A stretch of DNA of 64,000 nucleotides, taken from contig NZ_UPHU01000001.1 of NCBI RefSeq assembly GCF_900566075.1, positions 4,402,325 to 4,466,324 on the forward strand, written 5' to 3'. A program made the translations under genes and the position numbers. Source of the DNA: Mycobacterium pseudokansasii (GTDB lineage: Bacteria; Actinomycetota; Actinomycetes; Mycobacteriales; Mycobacteriaceae). Positions 8,502 through 17,241 of this stretch are shown piece after piece. The notes under the pieces were generated by a model. It searched no databases and had not been told where the DNA came from. It was given only the letters and a program-made list of their open reading frames with translations. The first letter of the stretch is position 1. Each line of letters begins with the position of its first letter.

Positions 8502-9569
8502 CTAGACGCACGCGGCCCGGGACGCGGTTTCGCGGGCGGCCACGATCCCGGCGATTCGCCTGGCGCAGGCGCCCGGATCACCGCCGGCCAGTGGCCATCC
8601 GCGGGCCCGCACCAGATAGGCGGTGGCGGCGGCCTCAGCCGAAACCCCCAGGCCTCCCTGGATGTGGACGGCCATGGTGGCGGCCTTGGCGGCTTCCTCG
8701 GCCATGAACAGAAAGGCTGCCGGTGCGAGTTCCGGTCGTTCGCCGGGTTCAGTGTCCAGGAACCAGGCGGCGCGCCGAACCAGGTTGCGTCCGCTGTGCA
8801 CGGTGACGGCCATGTTCGCCAGCGGGTGCGAAATGCCTTGCAGCGTAGCGATGGGCACGCCCAGCGTGTAACGGGTCTTGGCGAACTCCGCCGCAATCGT
8901 CATCGTCTCCTCGACCAGGCCAACCAGCGCCGCGGCCATCAGCAGTCGCCATTCATCCAACGCCCGTTGATAATTCGCCAGCGCCTCAGGGCCGCGAGCC
9001 AACACCGTCCGAGAGTCGACGGAGGCCGGATCAACCCAGGCCATCGGCAGCCGGCCGATGTTGTCCACCTTTTCCGGTTGCGTGCCGAATATCAGGCTCA
9101 GGATATGGTCGCGGTCAGCGACGACGACGCGGCCGGCAATCGACCCGGCGGGAATCAGCCGCCGGCCCGGTCCACCATCGATCCGCGGGTCGAGCGCCGC
9201 GATCTGTTCTCCGTTGGCCAGGGCAGCGGTTTCGGCATCCAGCATCCCGAGGCGTGCCAGGAGCCGCGTCGCGCAGACATGGTCGATCCACGGGACCGGC
9301 GCCAGCCAGCGGCCGATCTCCTCGGCCACCAGGCTGAGGTCGACCAGCGTCGCGCCGTCGCCGCCGGCGGACTCGGGCAGCGCCATCGTCGTGGCGCCCA
9401 TCCCGCACAACCGCTCCCACAGGCCCTTGTCGAAGCCGGATGACTCTGCGGCACGGACCGTTTCGATCGAGCAGTGGATCTTGAAGAACTGTTTGTACGC
9501 GGACTGCAACGCGATATGGTCCTCGGACAGGCTGTAGTCCAGCCTGCGCAGTTCGAAACGGTCCATCAT
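8502..9569 (-). CDS. Acyl-CoA dehydrogenase, short non-catalytic-type partner
   Basis: The 355-residue protein has acyl-CoA-dehydrogenase N and C domains: LSEDHIALQSAYKQFFK, ESAGGDGATLVDLSLVAEEIG, and AVHIQGGLGVSAEA near the end. The middle domain is reduced and I see no catalytic glutamate in the usual G(T/G)xE loop. That is typical of the partner subunit in heteromeric FadE pairs. Two adjacent ATG codons (9569 and 9566) are possible starts, with GAGGAG just upstream. It follows the amidohydrolase gene with a one-base TGATG overlap and is next to the larger FadE at 7281-8486. Confidence 0.86.
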   Translation of the reverse strand: MMDRFELRRLDYSLSEDHIALQSAYKQFFKIHCSIETVRAAESSGFDKGLWERLCGMGATTMALPESAGGDGATLVDLSLVAEEIGRWLAPVPWIDHVCATRLLARLGMLDAETAALANGEQIAALDPRIDGGPGRRLIPAGSIAGRVVVADRDHILSLIFGTQPEKVDNIGRLPMAWVDPASVDSRTVLARGPEALANYQRALDEWRLLMAAALVGLVEETMTIAAEFAKTRYTLGVPIATLQGISHPLANMAVTVHSGRNLVRRAAWFLDTEPGERPELAPAAFLFMAEEAAKAATMAVHIQGGLGVSAEAAATAYLVRARGWPLAGGDPGACARRIAGIVAARETASRAACV

Positions 9570-10399
9570 CAGCGCTCCTCACCGAAGAAAAATTCTTGGG
9601 CGTTGTTGTAGAGGTAGTTCTGCAGGACGTCAGACGGCAGGTCCAGTGCCCGCGCCTCGGGTATGACCCTGCGCATCGGCAATACCGGCCAATCCGAGGC
9701 GAAGATCACCTTGTTCTTGCCCCGGGTCCGCATGTAATGCAGCAGAGATTCCGGCAGCCGCTTGGGCGACCATGCCGAGGTCATCAGCCGCAGGTTGGCG
9801 TACTTGAGCAGTAGCCGGATCGCCACGTCCCACCATGGATCGGCGCCGTGGATCATGCACAGCCGCAGCTCCGGAAACCGCACGCACACCCGGTCGAGAT
9901 GCATCGGATGCTGTACTTCTCCGGGGATCGGCGGCCCGGGTATGCCGGTGTTGACGCCCAGCGGAAGGTCGAGTTCGGCGCACTTGGCGTAGAGCGGATA
10001 GTAGACGGCGTCGCTGGGCGGGTATTGCCCGTCTCCCCAAAAGCTGGGCCCGACAACGGCATACGCTACGGGAAGGTCGCTGGCAATGGCGTTCAGTTCA
10101 CGCAACGGCTTGACCGGACGCAGCAGGTTGACGCCACCCATGGCCAGCGCGAACCGGTCCGGCTTGGCTTCGACGAATGCGCGCGCGGTGCGGGACGGGT
10201 TGGCCAGCGAATCCATCAGGATCGCTTTGCGCACCCCTTGTTCGTCCATCTCGGCGAGCAGCGCGGACAGCTCGACCGGTTCGAACATCGACTCGGGGCT
10301 CTTGAAGTAGTCGTCGCGCACCTTGAGCATCCAGGTCGGCTGGGATGCGGCCTCACCGAAGTGGACGTTCACCAGGCAATCAATCGCTGTCTGGGTCAT
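9569..10399 (-). CDS. Amidohydrolase-2 family protein (TIM barrel)
   Basis: The start is the Met of MTQTAIDCLVNVHFGE, where ATGA (10396-10399) overlaps the stop of the ligase gene. The 276-residue protein carries family landmarks. These are an N-terminal strand where the metal HxH motif is degenerate (NVHFG), the LRLCMIHGADPWW strand with a metal-type histidine, and a C-terminal KVIFASDWPVLPMRR loop with the conserved aspartate. Amidohydrolase-2 members include aromatic-acid decarboxylases and lactone hydrolases. The role is probably a hydrolysis or decarboxylation in the same pathway as the FadE/FadD neighbours; the reaction is unknown. Confidence 0.83.
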   Translation of the reverse strand: MTQTAIDCLVNVHFGEAASQPTWMLKVRDDYFKSPESMFEPVELSALLAEMDEQGVRKAILMDSLANPSRTARAFVEAKPDRFALAMGGVNLLRPVKPLRELNAIASDLPVAYAVVGPSFWGDGQYPPSDAVYYPLYAKCAELDLPLGVNTGIPGPPIPGEVQHPMHLDRVCVRFPELRLCMIHGADPWWDVAIRLLLKYANLRLMTSAWSPKRLPESLLHYMRTRGKNKVIFASDWPVLPMRRVIPEARALDLPSDVLQNYLYNNAQEFFFGEER

Positions 10400-12015
10400 G
10401 GCGCCGGGACCTGCCGCGTCACTTGCTCTCTGGCCCACCGATAGTTCGGCTTGCCGTTGCCGAGACGCCGGATGTGCTCGACGAAGACGAACGCCTTGGG
10501 GGCCTTGAAATGCGCCAGCCGCGAGGTGCAGAAGGCATATAGCGCCGGTTCACCGACGGGGGCATCGGTGCCCAGCACGACGAGCGCGACCACTTCCTGC
10601 CCCCAGCGCTCGCTGGGCCGTCCCAGCACCACGGCATCGGCAACGCCGGGATGTGTGCGCAGTACGTCCTCGACCTCTTCGACGAACACCTTCTCGCCAC
10701 CGGTGTTCACCACCAGGGAATCGCGGCCGAATAACCGGATGGTTCCGTCCTTCTCGAGGCAGGCCCGGTCGCCCGGTATCACCACACGCTGGCCGGCGAT
10801 CTCGGGAAAAGTGCGTTGGGTGGCTTCGGCGTCGTCGAAGTATCCCAGTGGAATCCGGCCGATTCTGGCCGCCCAACCGATCTCGGGCTCACCGGGCCGC
10901 AGGAATCGGGTGCGGTCCGCGGAGACGACGGTTGCACCGACTCTGGGTTCGAAGGTTTCGCTGGCGGTTCCGTCGCGGCTGTACCCGAATGCCATGTTGC
11001 CGGTCTCCGACGAGCCGTAGCCCTCGATGATGGTGGCCTGCGGCAGCAACTCCATCAGCGCCCGTTTGTATTTCGCGTTGGTGGCCGCCCCGCCGGTGCC
11101 GATCGAGTGCACCGACGACAGGTCGTAGGTGCGGTTCCGCAGTTCGGCGACCAGCGGTGCGGCGTATGCGTCGCCGACCATGGTGATCATGCCCACTTGT
11201 TCCCGTTCGGCGGTCGCCCAGACCGACCGCGCGTCGAGCCTGTTGCGGTCGTCGTACATGACGACGGTGAGGCCGTGCAGGAGCGCGGCGAACGCCGTCC
11301 ACATCCCGGCCGCATGCATGAGCGGTGAAACGGCGAACCATGGCGGTCCGCCCGCGCGCACCAGCTGATAGATCTCTTCGACGCCTGCGTGGTCGGCGCC
11401 GAGCATCGACGTCACGTAGATATCGCTTTGGCGCCACAGCACTCCCTTGGGGCGTCCCGTCGTTCCGCCGGTGCACATCATGATCAGATCGTCCGGCGAA
11501 TCCGCGACAGTGCGGTCAGCGCCGCAGGGTGCCAGCGCGTCGTCCAGCGAAACCGCGCCCGGCAGTTCGGCAGCGCCGCTCGCGTCGTCGATGGATATCA
11601 ATAGTTCGGTTTCGTGGGACGGCAGCACTTCGGCGCATCGGGCACCAAGCGAGCGATGGTAGATGACGCCCCGCGGCTTGACATAGTCAAGCAGCTCAGC
11701 GATTTCACGCGGTGAGTAGTGGTGGTTCACATTGACCGGCACCACGCGCGCCTTGAGGCAGCCGATCACCATGTCGGGATACAGGTCGTTGTACATGATC
11801 AGGGCAATCCGGTCCTGATCGCATTCCCACCGCTGCAGCACCTTGTGCGAGTGATGAATTCCGAAACCATTGCCGTGCAGGTAGTTTGCCAACCGGTTCG
11901 TTCGCGCGGCCGACTCGGCGAAGGTGCTGCGGCGCGGACCGCACACCGTCATCTGGTGATCCGGAATGACGTCCGCGATGGCATCCAGCACGGCGCCGAT
12001 AGTCCATTGGGGCAC
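10396..12015 (-). CDS. Acyl-CoA synthetase, AMP-binding (FadD type)
   Basis: The GTG start gives 539 residues. CTGGTTGRPKG at 181-191 is the AMP-binding P-loop, and GYGSSETG is the adenine motif. GDRACLEKDGTIRLFGRDS is the hinge region. GNGKPNYRW near the end holds the catalytic lysine at about 522. The enzyme activates a carboxylate to its CoA ester through an acyl-adenylate. It is coupled to both amidohydrolase genes (4-base overlap downstream, 8 bases upstream), so it probably feeds the two acyl-CoA dehydrogenases. The short N-terminus suggests a small or cyclic acid rather than a very long chain, but this is a guess. Confidence 0.9.
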   Translation of the reverse strand: MPQWTIGAVLDAIADVIPDHQMTVCGPRRSTFAESAARTNRLANYLHGNGFGIHHSHKVLQRWECDQDRIALIMYNDLYPDMVIGCLKARVVPVNVNHHYSPREIAELLDYVKPRGVIYHRSLGARCAEVLPSHETELLISIDDASGAAELPGAVSLDDALAPCGADRTVADSPDDLIMMCTGGTTGRPKGVLWRQSDIYVTSMLGADHAGVEEIYQLVRAGGPPWFAVSPLMHAAGMWTAFAALLHGLTVVMYDDRNRLDARSVWATAEREQVGMITMVGDAYAAPLVAELRNRTYDLSSVHSIGTGGAATNAKYKRALMELLPQATIIEGYGSSETGNMAFGYSRDGTASETFEPRVGATVVSADRTRFLRPGEPEIGWAARIGRIPLGYFDDAEATQRTFPEIAGQRVVIPGDRACLEKDGTIRLFGRDSLVVNTGGEKVFVEEVEDVLRTHPGVADAVVLGRPSERWGQEVVALVVLGTDAPVGEPALYAFCTSRLAHFKAPKAFVFVEHIRRLGNGKPNYRWAREQVTRQVPAP

Positions 12016-12023
12016 GGTCTTAC

Positions 12024-13232
12024 CTAGGCCGCCGAGGACACCGTGATGCCGAGGAAGGACAAGGCGTTGTCGCGCATGATCTTTCGGGCGTCGGATTCAC
12101 TGAACGCGGCAAGTTCCCCGGTGAACGACAGGGGTGACTCCAGACCTTCGCCGTGGGGCCAGTCCGAGCCGAACAGAACGCGATCGACGCCGATCTTGTC
12201 GGCCAGCAACACGAGATCTTCCTCGTAGTACGGTGACACCCACACGTGCTCGCGCAACGTATCGACGGGATCGTTGGGGAACGCGCGCGGATGCTGGTTA
12301 GCCAACTTCTTGAGCCGCTTGGCGAGCCGATGCACCCATTCCGAACCGTTCTCGATGCTGGCCACCCGGAGTGCGGGATGACGATCGAAAACACCGTGGA
12401 CGACCAGCGAAGCCATGGTGTCATGGATGGCACGATCATCGACGAGTATCTTGTCCAGCGGGTCGGGCGGGGCCGAGAATGGCTCGAAGGTTTCCTTTCC
12501 GCCCCACATCGCAGCGATTTTCAGGTAGCCGCTGTCGCCCAGGTGGAAGGCCACCGGCACGCCGGCTTCGGCCAGCCGCGCCCACGCCGGGTCGTGCGAG
12601 CGGTGGCCCAGCGAGCGGTTCTTCGGAATACCTGGAACCGGGGCCGGACGCACATGCACCAGTCGTGCACCGCGTGCGAGCACGAAATCGATTTCTCTGA
12701 CCGCTTCTTCGGGGTCGGCCAACGAGATCATGGGCGCGGCAAGGATGCGGTGGTCCTGGCGGTCAAAACCCCAATCCTCGTCAAGCCAAAGGTTGAAGGC
12801 ATGCAGGGATGCCATCGTCGCCTCGATGTCGCCCCTGAGCGCCTCCTCGACGCCGCAGCCGAAGGTCGGGAACACGAGAATCGTTTCAATACCCTGGCTT
12901 TCGAGCACGGCAACGCGTGCGTCCCGGTGCTGGTACTCCGGCCGCAATTCCAGCTTCTCGACCTTCATCAGCGACGCAGGGTCCACGCCCTCGGGAATCT
13001 CGCCGCGGAACAGCACGTCCAGGCAACCCGGCACGATGATCGGGTCGAAGGTCGGATTGGGGATGAATCGGTTGACGCGATCGCCGATGATCGCCTGGGT
13101 ATGCCTGCCGTCGCTGAACATCTGCACACCACGCCGACGGAACCGCTTGTCCAGATGGCGGGTGAACGCATCCAGCGGTTCGTAGTAGTGGTTGTCGACG
13201 TCGATCGCCCGGTACTTCAAGTGCCCCATCAT
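12024..13232 (-). CDS. Amidohydrolase-2 family metal-dependent hydrolase
   Basis: This 402-residue protein begins MMGHLKYRAIDVDNHYYEP; the DVDNHYYEP strand stands where family members carry the DxHxH/E metal site. It continues with ARLVHVRPAPVPG and PVAFHLGDSGYLK (metal His), and ends with RVLFGSDWPHGEG, the conserved metal aspartate loop. This subgroup is abundant in mycobacteria and often sits in degradation clusters. It is unlike the shorter 9569-10399 protein, so the cluster holds two distinct members of the family. Two adjacent ATGs (13232, 13229) are possible starts. Confidence 0.88.
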   Translation of the reverse strand: MMGHLKYRAIDVDNHYYEPLDAFTRHLDKRFRRRGVQMFSDGRHTQAIIGDRVNRFIPNPTFDPIIVPGCLDVLFRGEIPEGVDPASLMKVEKLELRPEYQHRDARVAVLESQGIETILVFPTFGCGVEEALRGDIEATMASLHAFNLWLDEDWGFDRQDHRILAAPMISLADPEEAVREIDFVLARGARLVHVRPAPVPGIPKNRSLGHRSHDPAWARLAEAGVPVAFHLGDSGYLKIAAMWGGKETFEPFSAPPDPLDKILVDDRAIHDTMASLVVHGVFDRHPALRVASIENGSEWVHRLAKRLKKLANQHPRAFPNDPVDTLREHVWVSPYYEEDLVLLADKIGVDRVLFGSDWPHGEGLESPLSFTGELAAFSESDARKIMRDNALSFLGITVSSAA

Positions 13233-13237
13233 CGTCC

Positions 13238-14065
13238 TTATTCCGATGTGAGCGAAGGAAACCGCGGTTGCCGCTTCTGCAGGAAACTCACGATTCCTTC
13301 GACAACGTCTGGCCTCGGCATCGCCTCGCGCAGCAGAACTTCGGCGCGGGCGGTGGCTTCGACGACATCGCCAGTGGCGTCACCGTAGACCTGGCGCTTG
13401 ATCACCGCCATCGACGCCGGCGAGCAGTTGCGGGCGATGTCCTCCGCATAGTCGAGAGTGCGCTTCATCAAGTCATCGCGCGCGACGACTTCCTTGACCA
13501 AACCCAACTCTGCGGCCTCCTGGGCCAAAAACGTTCGGCCGCTCAACAACAGGTCCAGTGCGACCGCCCAGCTTGTCAAGCGCGGAAGTATCCAGGAGAT
13601 GCCGAACTCGGCGATCAGCCCGCGCCGGGCGAACACGGCGGCGAACTTCGCCCCGGCGGCGGCAAATCGAACGTCGCACATCAGCGCCTGCGTCAGACCG
13701 ATGCCCGCGCAGGGACCGTTGATCGCGGCGATCACCGGCTTGCGCAGCGTCGTCACGAAATGCGGCGGGCGTTCACCGACCAAATCGGCCAGATCGGTCT
13801 GACGTGCCGTCGCCATGGTGGCGCCGTATCCCGCCGCCGAATCCGGCGAGCCCAGATAAGCGCCGGCACAGAAGCCCCGGCCCCGGCCGGTCAGCACGAT
13901 CACCCGGATCGCCGGATCCTGTTCGGCGCGGTCGAGCGCCGCATAGAGCCCGGCGGCAATGTCGGGACCCCACGCGTTGAGACGATCGGGGCGGTTGAAG
14001 GTGAGGATCGCTACCCCGCCCGGGGTTGCGTCGTAGAGCACCGCGTCGTCAGCATCGTTGCTCAT
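13238..14065 (-). CDS. Enoyl-CoA hydratase/isomerase (EchA type)
   Basis: This 275-residue crotonase-fold protein has GRGFCAGAYLG (first oxyanion loop, where many members have GAD) and INGPCAGIGLTQALMCDVRFAA (second oxyanion loop and helix). A GLIAEFG segment carries the glutamate in the catalytic position. It would hydrate or isomerise an enoyl-CoA, following the acyl-CoA dehydrogenases of the cluster. Only five bases separate it from the amidohydrolase downstream, so it belongs to the same operon. Confidence 0.9.
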   Translation of the reverse strand: MSNDADDAVLYDATPGGVAILTFNRPDRLNAWGPDIAAGLYAALDRAEQDPAIRVIVLTGRGRGFCAGAYLGSPDSAAGYGATMATARQTDLADLVGERPPHFVTTLRKPVIAAINGPCAGIGLTQALMCDVRFAAAGAKFAAVFARRGLIAEFGISWILPRLTSWAVALDLLLSGRTFLAQEAAELGLVKEVVARDDLMKRTLDYAEDIARNCSPASMAVIKRQVYGDATGDVVEATARAEVLLREAMPRPDVVEGIVSFLQKRQPRFPSLTSE

Positions 14066-14098
14066 CGGTGCCTCCTCGACCCCACCGCGGCGCAGCGG

Positions 14099-15106
14099 TT
14101 AGGCATCGACGAGCCCCAGCCGACGGTAGGCAGCCGCGATTTGGGTCTTCGCCTCGGGCGGCAACTCGGCCTGGGGCGGCCGGGAATGCGGATAGGACCC
14201 GATCGGCAACCCCAGCACCGACGCCGCGTACTTAAAAGCACCGCCCCAGTGGGTGAAGTAGCCAGGTCTGCCCGGATAGCAGGTCCACCACGAACCGAGG
14301 TCCACGTCGAACTGGTCCAGACCCGAATCACGTCCATAGTCCATCGCCTCGATAAGCTTGTCCCCCAACACCAAATCCCAGTATTCGGACAGCAGCGGCC
14401 GCTGCGGCGTCTCCATCAGATAGCCGGCCGTGCCCAGCTGTGCCGGACAGACGATCCCGGCGCGCAGCCATCCGGCGCGGTAGATCGTCTTGTCGCATTC
14501 CCAGAGCACCAGTCCGGGGGCGAGTTCGTGGAGCAGCCGACTGGCCTGCGGGCGGAAAGCACCTTCCTTGGTAGCACATACCGCGGGCACTTCGTGGTAG
14601 ATGCGCGCACTCTCGGCCGGCGTCAACACATAGCCTGAAGACGGCGAATTGAACATGCCCATCGCGATGTCGGTATGTGCAGCAACGTATTTGAAGAATC
14701 TCAACACGCCTTCGCCGCCGTGAGTTTCCATCATCGGAGTCTGGATATAGGCGATGTCGGCGCCCGCCGCCTGGGCGTGCAGCGTCAATTCCAGGCAGTC
14801 CTTGGCCGCCATCGCCGATGTGCAGGCCTGTATGACGACGTCAGGATTGCAGCCACGCCCTTCTTCGATCGCGACCTCGAGCAAGCGCTTCCGCTCCTCG
14901 ATGGTCAGCGACCAGAATTCCCCGATTCCGCTGGTGCACCACAACATCGGATGCCCGAGATCACCGACGCAATAACGCACCAAAGTCCGATAGGCATCCC
15001 AGTCGATGTCGTCCCCGTCGCTCCCGCAGAACGGCGTATACAGCGAGTCGCCGATCCCCCGCAACGCGCCCCGTGCCCAGGCGCGCGCCTCACCGGCCGT
15101 TGCCAC
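14099..15106 (-). CDS. DapA/NAL-superfamily aldolase-like protein
   Basis: This 335-residue class I aldolase-fold protein carries GIGEFWSLTIEERKRLLEVA and the Schiff-base lysine in VCATKEGAF, K180. The motif that in dihydrodipicolinate synthase carries the catalytic tyrosine reads MFNSPSSGY here, so a Phe replaces that Tyr at about 152. It is therefore unlikely to be DapA. Hydratase-aldolases of aromatic-ring degradation belong to the same superfamily, which would fit this CoA-ester catabolic cluster, but this is inference. It is first in the minus-strand operon and divergent from the TetR gene. Confidence 0.82.
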   Translation of the reverse strand: MATAGEARAWARGALRGIGDSLYTPFCGSDGDDIDWDAYRTLVRYCVGDLGHPMLWCTSGIGEFWSLTIEERKRLLEVAIEEGRGCNPDVVIQACTSAMAAKDCLELTLHAQAAGADIAYIQTPMMETHGGEGVLRFFKYVAAHTDIAMGMFNSPSSGYVLTPAESARIYHEVPAVCATKEGAFRPQASRLLHELAPGLVLWECDKTIYRAGWLRAGIVCPAQLGTAGYLMETPQRPLLSEYWDLVLGDKLIEAMDYGRDSGLDQFDVDLGSWWTCYPGRPGYFTHWGGAFKYAASVLGLPIGSYPHSRPPQAELPPEAKTQIAAAYRRLGLVDA

Positions 15107-15277
15107 TCTGCCTCAGCCCGGTCATGCTCGCCCCGCCCAGCCGCTTATACCAAAAAGCCTACGATAGGTATTACAGTAGCAGACGTAAAGGCGCCCGAAG
15201 CAGTGCCGGTCGGGCTGAGCGGCGGGACCACCAGGACCGCGTGCGCAACACAGATCTTCGACGGAGGTAGCCGCGTA
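15107..15277. promoter_or_regulatory. Divergent promoter region with candidate TetR operator
   Basis: These 171 bases separate the aldolase gene (minus) from the TetR gene (plus). TTATACC at 15145-15151 and GGTATTA at 15167-15173 form an imperfect inverted repeat (6 of 7 bases), and an overlapping partial dyad (TAC..TA.....TA..GTA) follows at about 15159-15177. It is the most AT-rich part of the spacer. A GGAGG at 15263-15267 sits before the GTG start of the regulator. Binding is not shown. Confidence 0.4.
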
Positions 15278-16075
15278 GTGGCAAAGCAGGCAACCGCCGA
15301 CAAACGTCAGCGGCGCGAGCGCGGGTCCATCAATCCAGACGACATCATCACCGGCGCATTCGAACTGGCAGAACAGGTGTCCATCGACAACCTGAGCATG
15401 CCGCTGCTCGGCAAACATCTTGGAGTAGGCGTCACCAGCATCTACTGGTACTTCCGGAAGAAGGACGATCTGCTCAACGCGATGACCGACCGCGCCTTGA
15501 GCAAGTACGTCTTTGCCACCCCGTACGTGGAGGCCGACGACTGGCGTGAGACCTTACGCAATCATGCCCGCCTGATGCGGAAGACCTTCATGGGCAACCC
15601 GATACTGTGCGATCTGATCCTTATCCGGTCAGCGCTCAGTCCCAGGGCCGCCAGGCTTGGCGCCCAGGAGATGGAGCGGGCCATCGCGAATCTGGTGCAA
15701 GCAGGTCTGTCCCCCGAGGACGCGTTCGACACCTACGCCGCGGTCTCGCTTCATGTCCGCGGGTCGGTCGTGCTGCATCGGCTCAACGAGAAACACCAGT
15801 CCGCCGACAGCGGGCCACGCGCCCTCGAAGACGCCATGGAGATCGACCCGCAAACCACACCGTTGATCGCCCGGGTCACCGGGAAGGGACACCGCATCGC
15901 GACCCCTGATGAGGCCAACTTCGAATACGGCCTCAACTGCATCCTTGACCACGCCGGCCGGTTGATCGAGGAACGGGCGAAAGCAGCCAAACCGGCGTCA
16001 CCGCAACGCAAAACGACCAAGTCGTCCGCTCCGCGAAAACGGACCGGGACCGGCCCATCCACGGGTCGAGTCTAG
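15278..16075 (+). CDS. TetR-family transcriptional regulator
   Basis: The GTG at 15278 is chosen because GGAGG lies about 10 bases upstream and the protein then opens, as usual for the family, with a basic tail. The N-terminal helix-turn-helix includes LGVGVTSIYWYFRKKDDLLNAM at about residues 45-65, the classic TetR recognition helix with its YWYF. The ligand-binding domain follows, and a Lys/Arg-rich tail closes the 265 residues. It is divergent from the catabolic operon that starts at 15106 and is probably its repressor, relieved by a pathway CoA ester or acid. Its stop overlaps the stop of the convergent gene by four bases. Confidence 0.9.
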   Translation: MAKQATADKRQRRERGSINPDDIITGAFELAEQVSIDNLSMPLLGKHLGVGVTSIYWYFRKKDDLLNAMTDRALSKYVFATPYVEADDWRETLRNHARLMRKTFMGNPILCDLILIRSALSPRAARLGAQEMERAIANLVQAGLSPEDAFDTYAAVSLHVRGSVVLHRLNEKHQSADSGPRALEDAMEIDPQTTPLIARVTGKGHRIATPDEANFEYGLNCILDHAGRLIEERAKAAKPASPQRKTTKSSAPRKRTGTGPSTGRV

Positions 16076-16431
16076 GAGACCCGCATCCAAAGTTTGCAGT
16101 TTCTCGTCTCGAAAGCCGCGACCGTTGCCGGGATCGTCACATACATCGGACCCATCGAGGTATTCGAGTTCACAATGTCCGCAGCGCCGGCCGCGGGTGT
16201 GCTGTGCATCAACCACGAGCAGGTCGAGAGCTCGGACACCCGACCGAACAACAGGATAAGGGGATTCGATGGTCCCTCGGTGCGGTAAGTACCTGGTGCG
16301 ATGTCAGTCCCCACCAGAAAGACTCCATCGCCGGCGATCTGGTCGCCCGGTTCGGCACGGGCCGGTGACGCGAGCGATACCGCGGCCACGCAGGCAACCA
16401 GCGCGGCCGACGCTCGAGTTGCACCCGGCAT
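16072..16431 (-). CDS. Small secreted protein with Sec signal peptide
   Basis: The 119-residue protein starts with a short basic end and a hydrophobic segment ending in SPARA, a good signal-peptidase I site, so the mature part begins near EPGDQIAGDG. The rest has a GTYRTEGPSN segment, then CSWLMHS, and ends with AFETRNCKLWMRV. The two cysteines may form a disulphide. Similar small exported proteins of unknown function are common in mycobacteria. I do not assign a role. It converges on the TetR gene (4-base overlap). Confidence 0.72.
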   Translation of the reverse strand: MPGATRASAALVACVAAVSLASPARAEPGDQIAGDGVFLVGTDIAPGTYRTEGPSNPLILLFGRVSELSTCSWLMHSTPAAGAADIVNSNTSMGPMYVTIPATVAAFETRNCKLWMRVS

Positions 16432-16535
16432 TTCGTCCTCGTCCGATCTGGGCTCGATCTGGCTCGGCCTAGCGGCAGCCTATACCCATGCCCGCGCCGG
16501 GTAGCGCCGAATGGCTCGGCCTAACCGCCGTAGCT

Positions 16536-17237
16536 TCAGCCTAGCCGCGATGCGCCGAGGGCTCCGCTTTCTGCCACCACCCCACGCGCAATCAGATGGT
16601 CGATCAACGGGATTGCACTGGCGGCAAGATGGTCGGCCATGGCAGCGCGGGCCAGCTTGTCGTCGCGCTTCGCCAGTGCGGACAGTATCCGCCGATGGTG
16701 CCTGATTGCCCGGGCCGGCCAATGCTCGATGCTGGGAAACACCGATTCGGGTGCGTAACGGGTGATCTGAGACATCAATTGGGCCAGCTTCGGCGAGTCG
16801 GCCGCAATATTGATGGCTCGGTGAAACTCGTGGTTGAGCTGGACCGTCCGCTCGTCGTCGTGGGCGGCGTAAGCCTCCTCGAGCTGCGCCTGGATCTGCC
16901 TGAGGTCACGCAACTGCTGGTCGCTGATGCTGATCGCGGCCCTCGCCGCCAGCTCGCCGCCCACGTGCGCCTGCACGTCGGCGACGTCGGCGAGGTCGCG
17001 TTTGGTCACCGGCAACACCACAAACCCTCGCCGCGGCTGCTGGGCGACCAATCCTTCGGCGCGCAAGGCGAACAACGCCTCACGCACCGGCGTCACGCTG
17101 ATTCCCAATTCCGCGGCCAGCTGATCAAGGCGAATGTAGTTGCCCGCGGCGTAGCTGCCTTCGTAAATCCTCTTGCGGACAAAATTCGCCACATCGTCGG
17201 AAAGCTGGGGCCGCGCAGCGAAATCCGGGACAGTCAT
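16536..17237 (-). CDS. GntR-family (FCD domain) transcriptional regulator
   Basis: The 233-residue protein has an N-terminal winged helix with the GntR signature: LDQLAAELGISVTPVREAL at about 39-57, then a wing ending in QQPRRGFVV. The C-terminal all-helical FCD domain follows, where FHRAIN and the HHRRIL histidines would form the usual metal/ligand site. It is the last gene of the minus-strand operon that begins with the fabG-like gene, five bases after the acyl-CoA dehydrogenase, so it probably autoregulates this operon. The AT-rich palindrome at 21637-21657 is a candidate operator. Confidence 0.9.
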   Translation of the reverse strand: MTVPDFAARPQLSDDVANFVRKRIYEGSYAAGNYIRLDQLAAELGISVTPVREALFALRAEGLVAQQPRRGFVVLPVTKRDLADVADVQAHVGGELAARAAISISDQQLRDLRQIQAQLEEAYAAHDDERTVQLNHEFHRAINIAADSPKLAQLMSQITRYAPESVFPSIEHWPARAIRHHRRILSALAKRDDKLARAAMADHLAASAIPLIDHLIARGVVAESGALGASRLG

Positions 17238-17241
17238 CGCT

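Noticed and set aside
7704..9443. A 579-codon plus-strand frame opposite two acyl-CoA dehydrogenases
   Set aside because: It is a high-GC shadow. The minus strand holds two complete, recognisable enzymes there.
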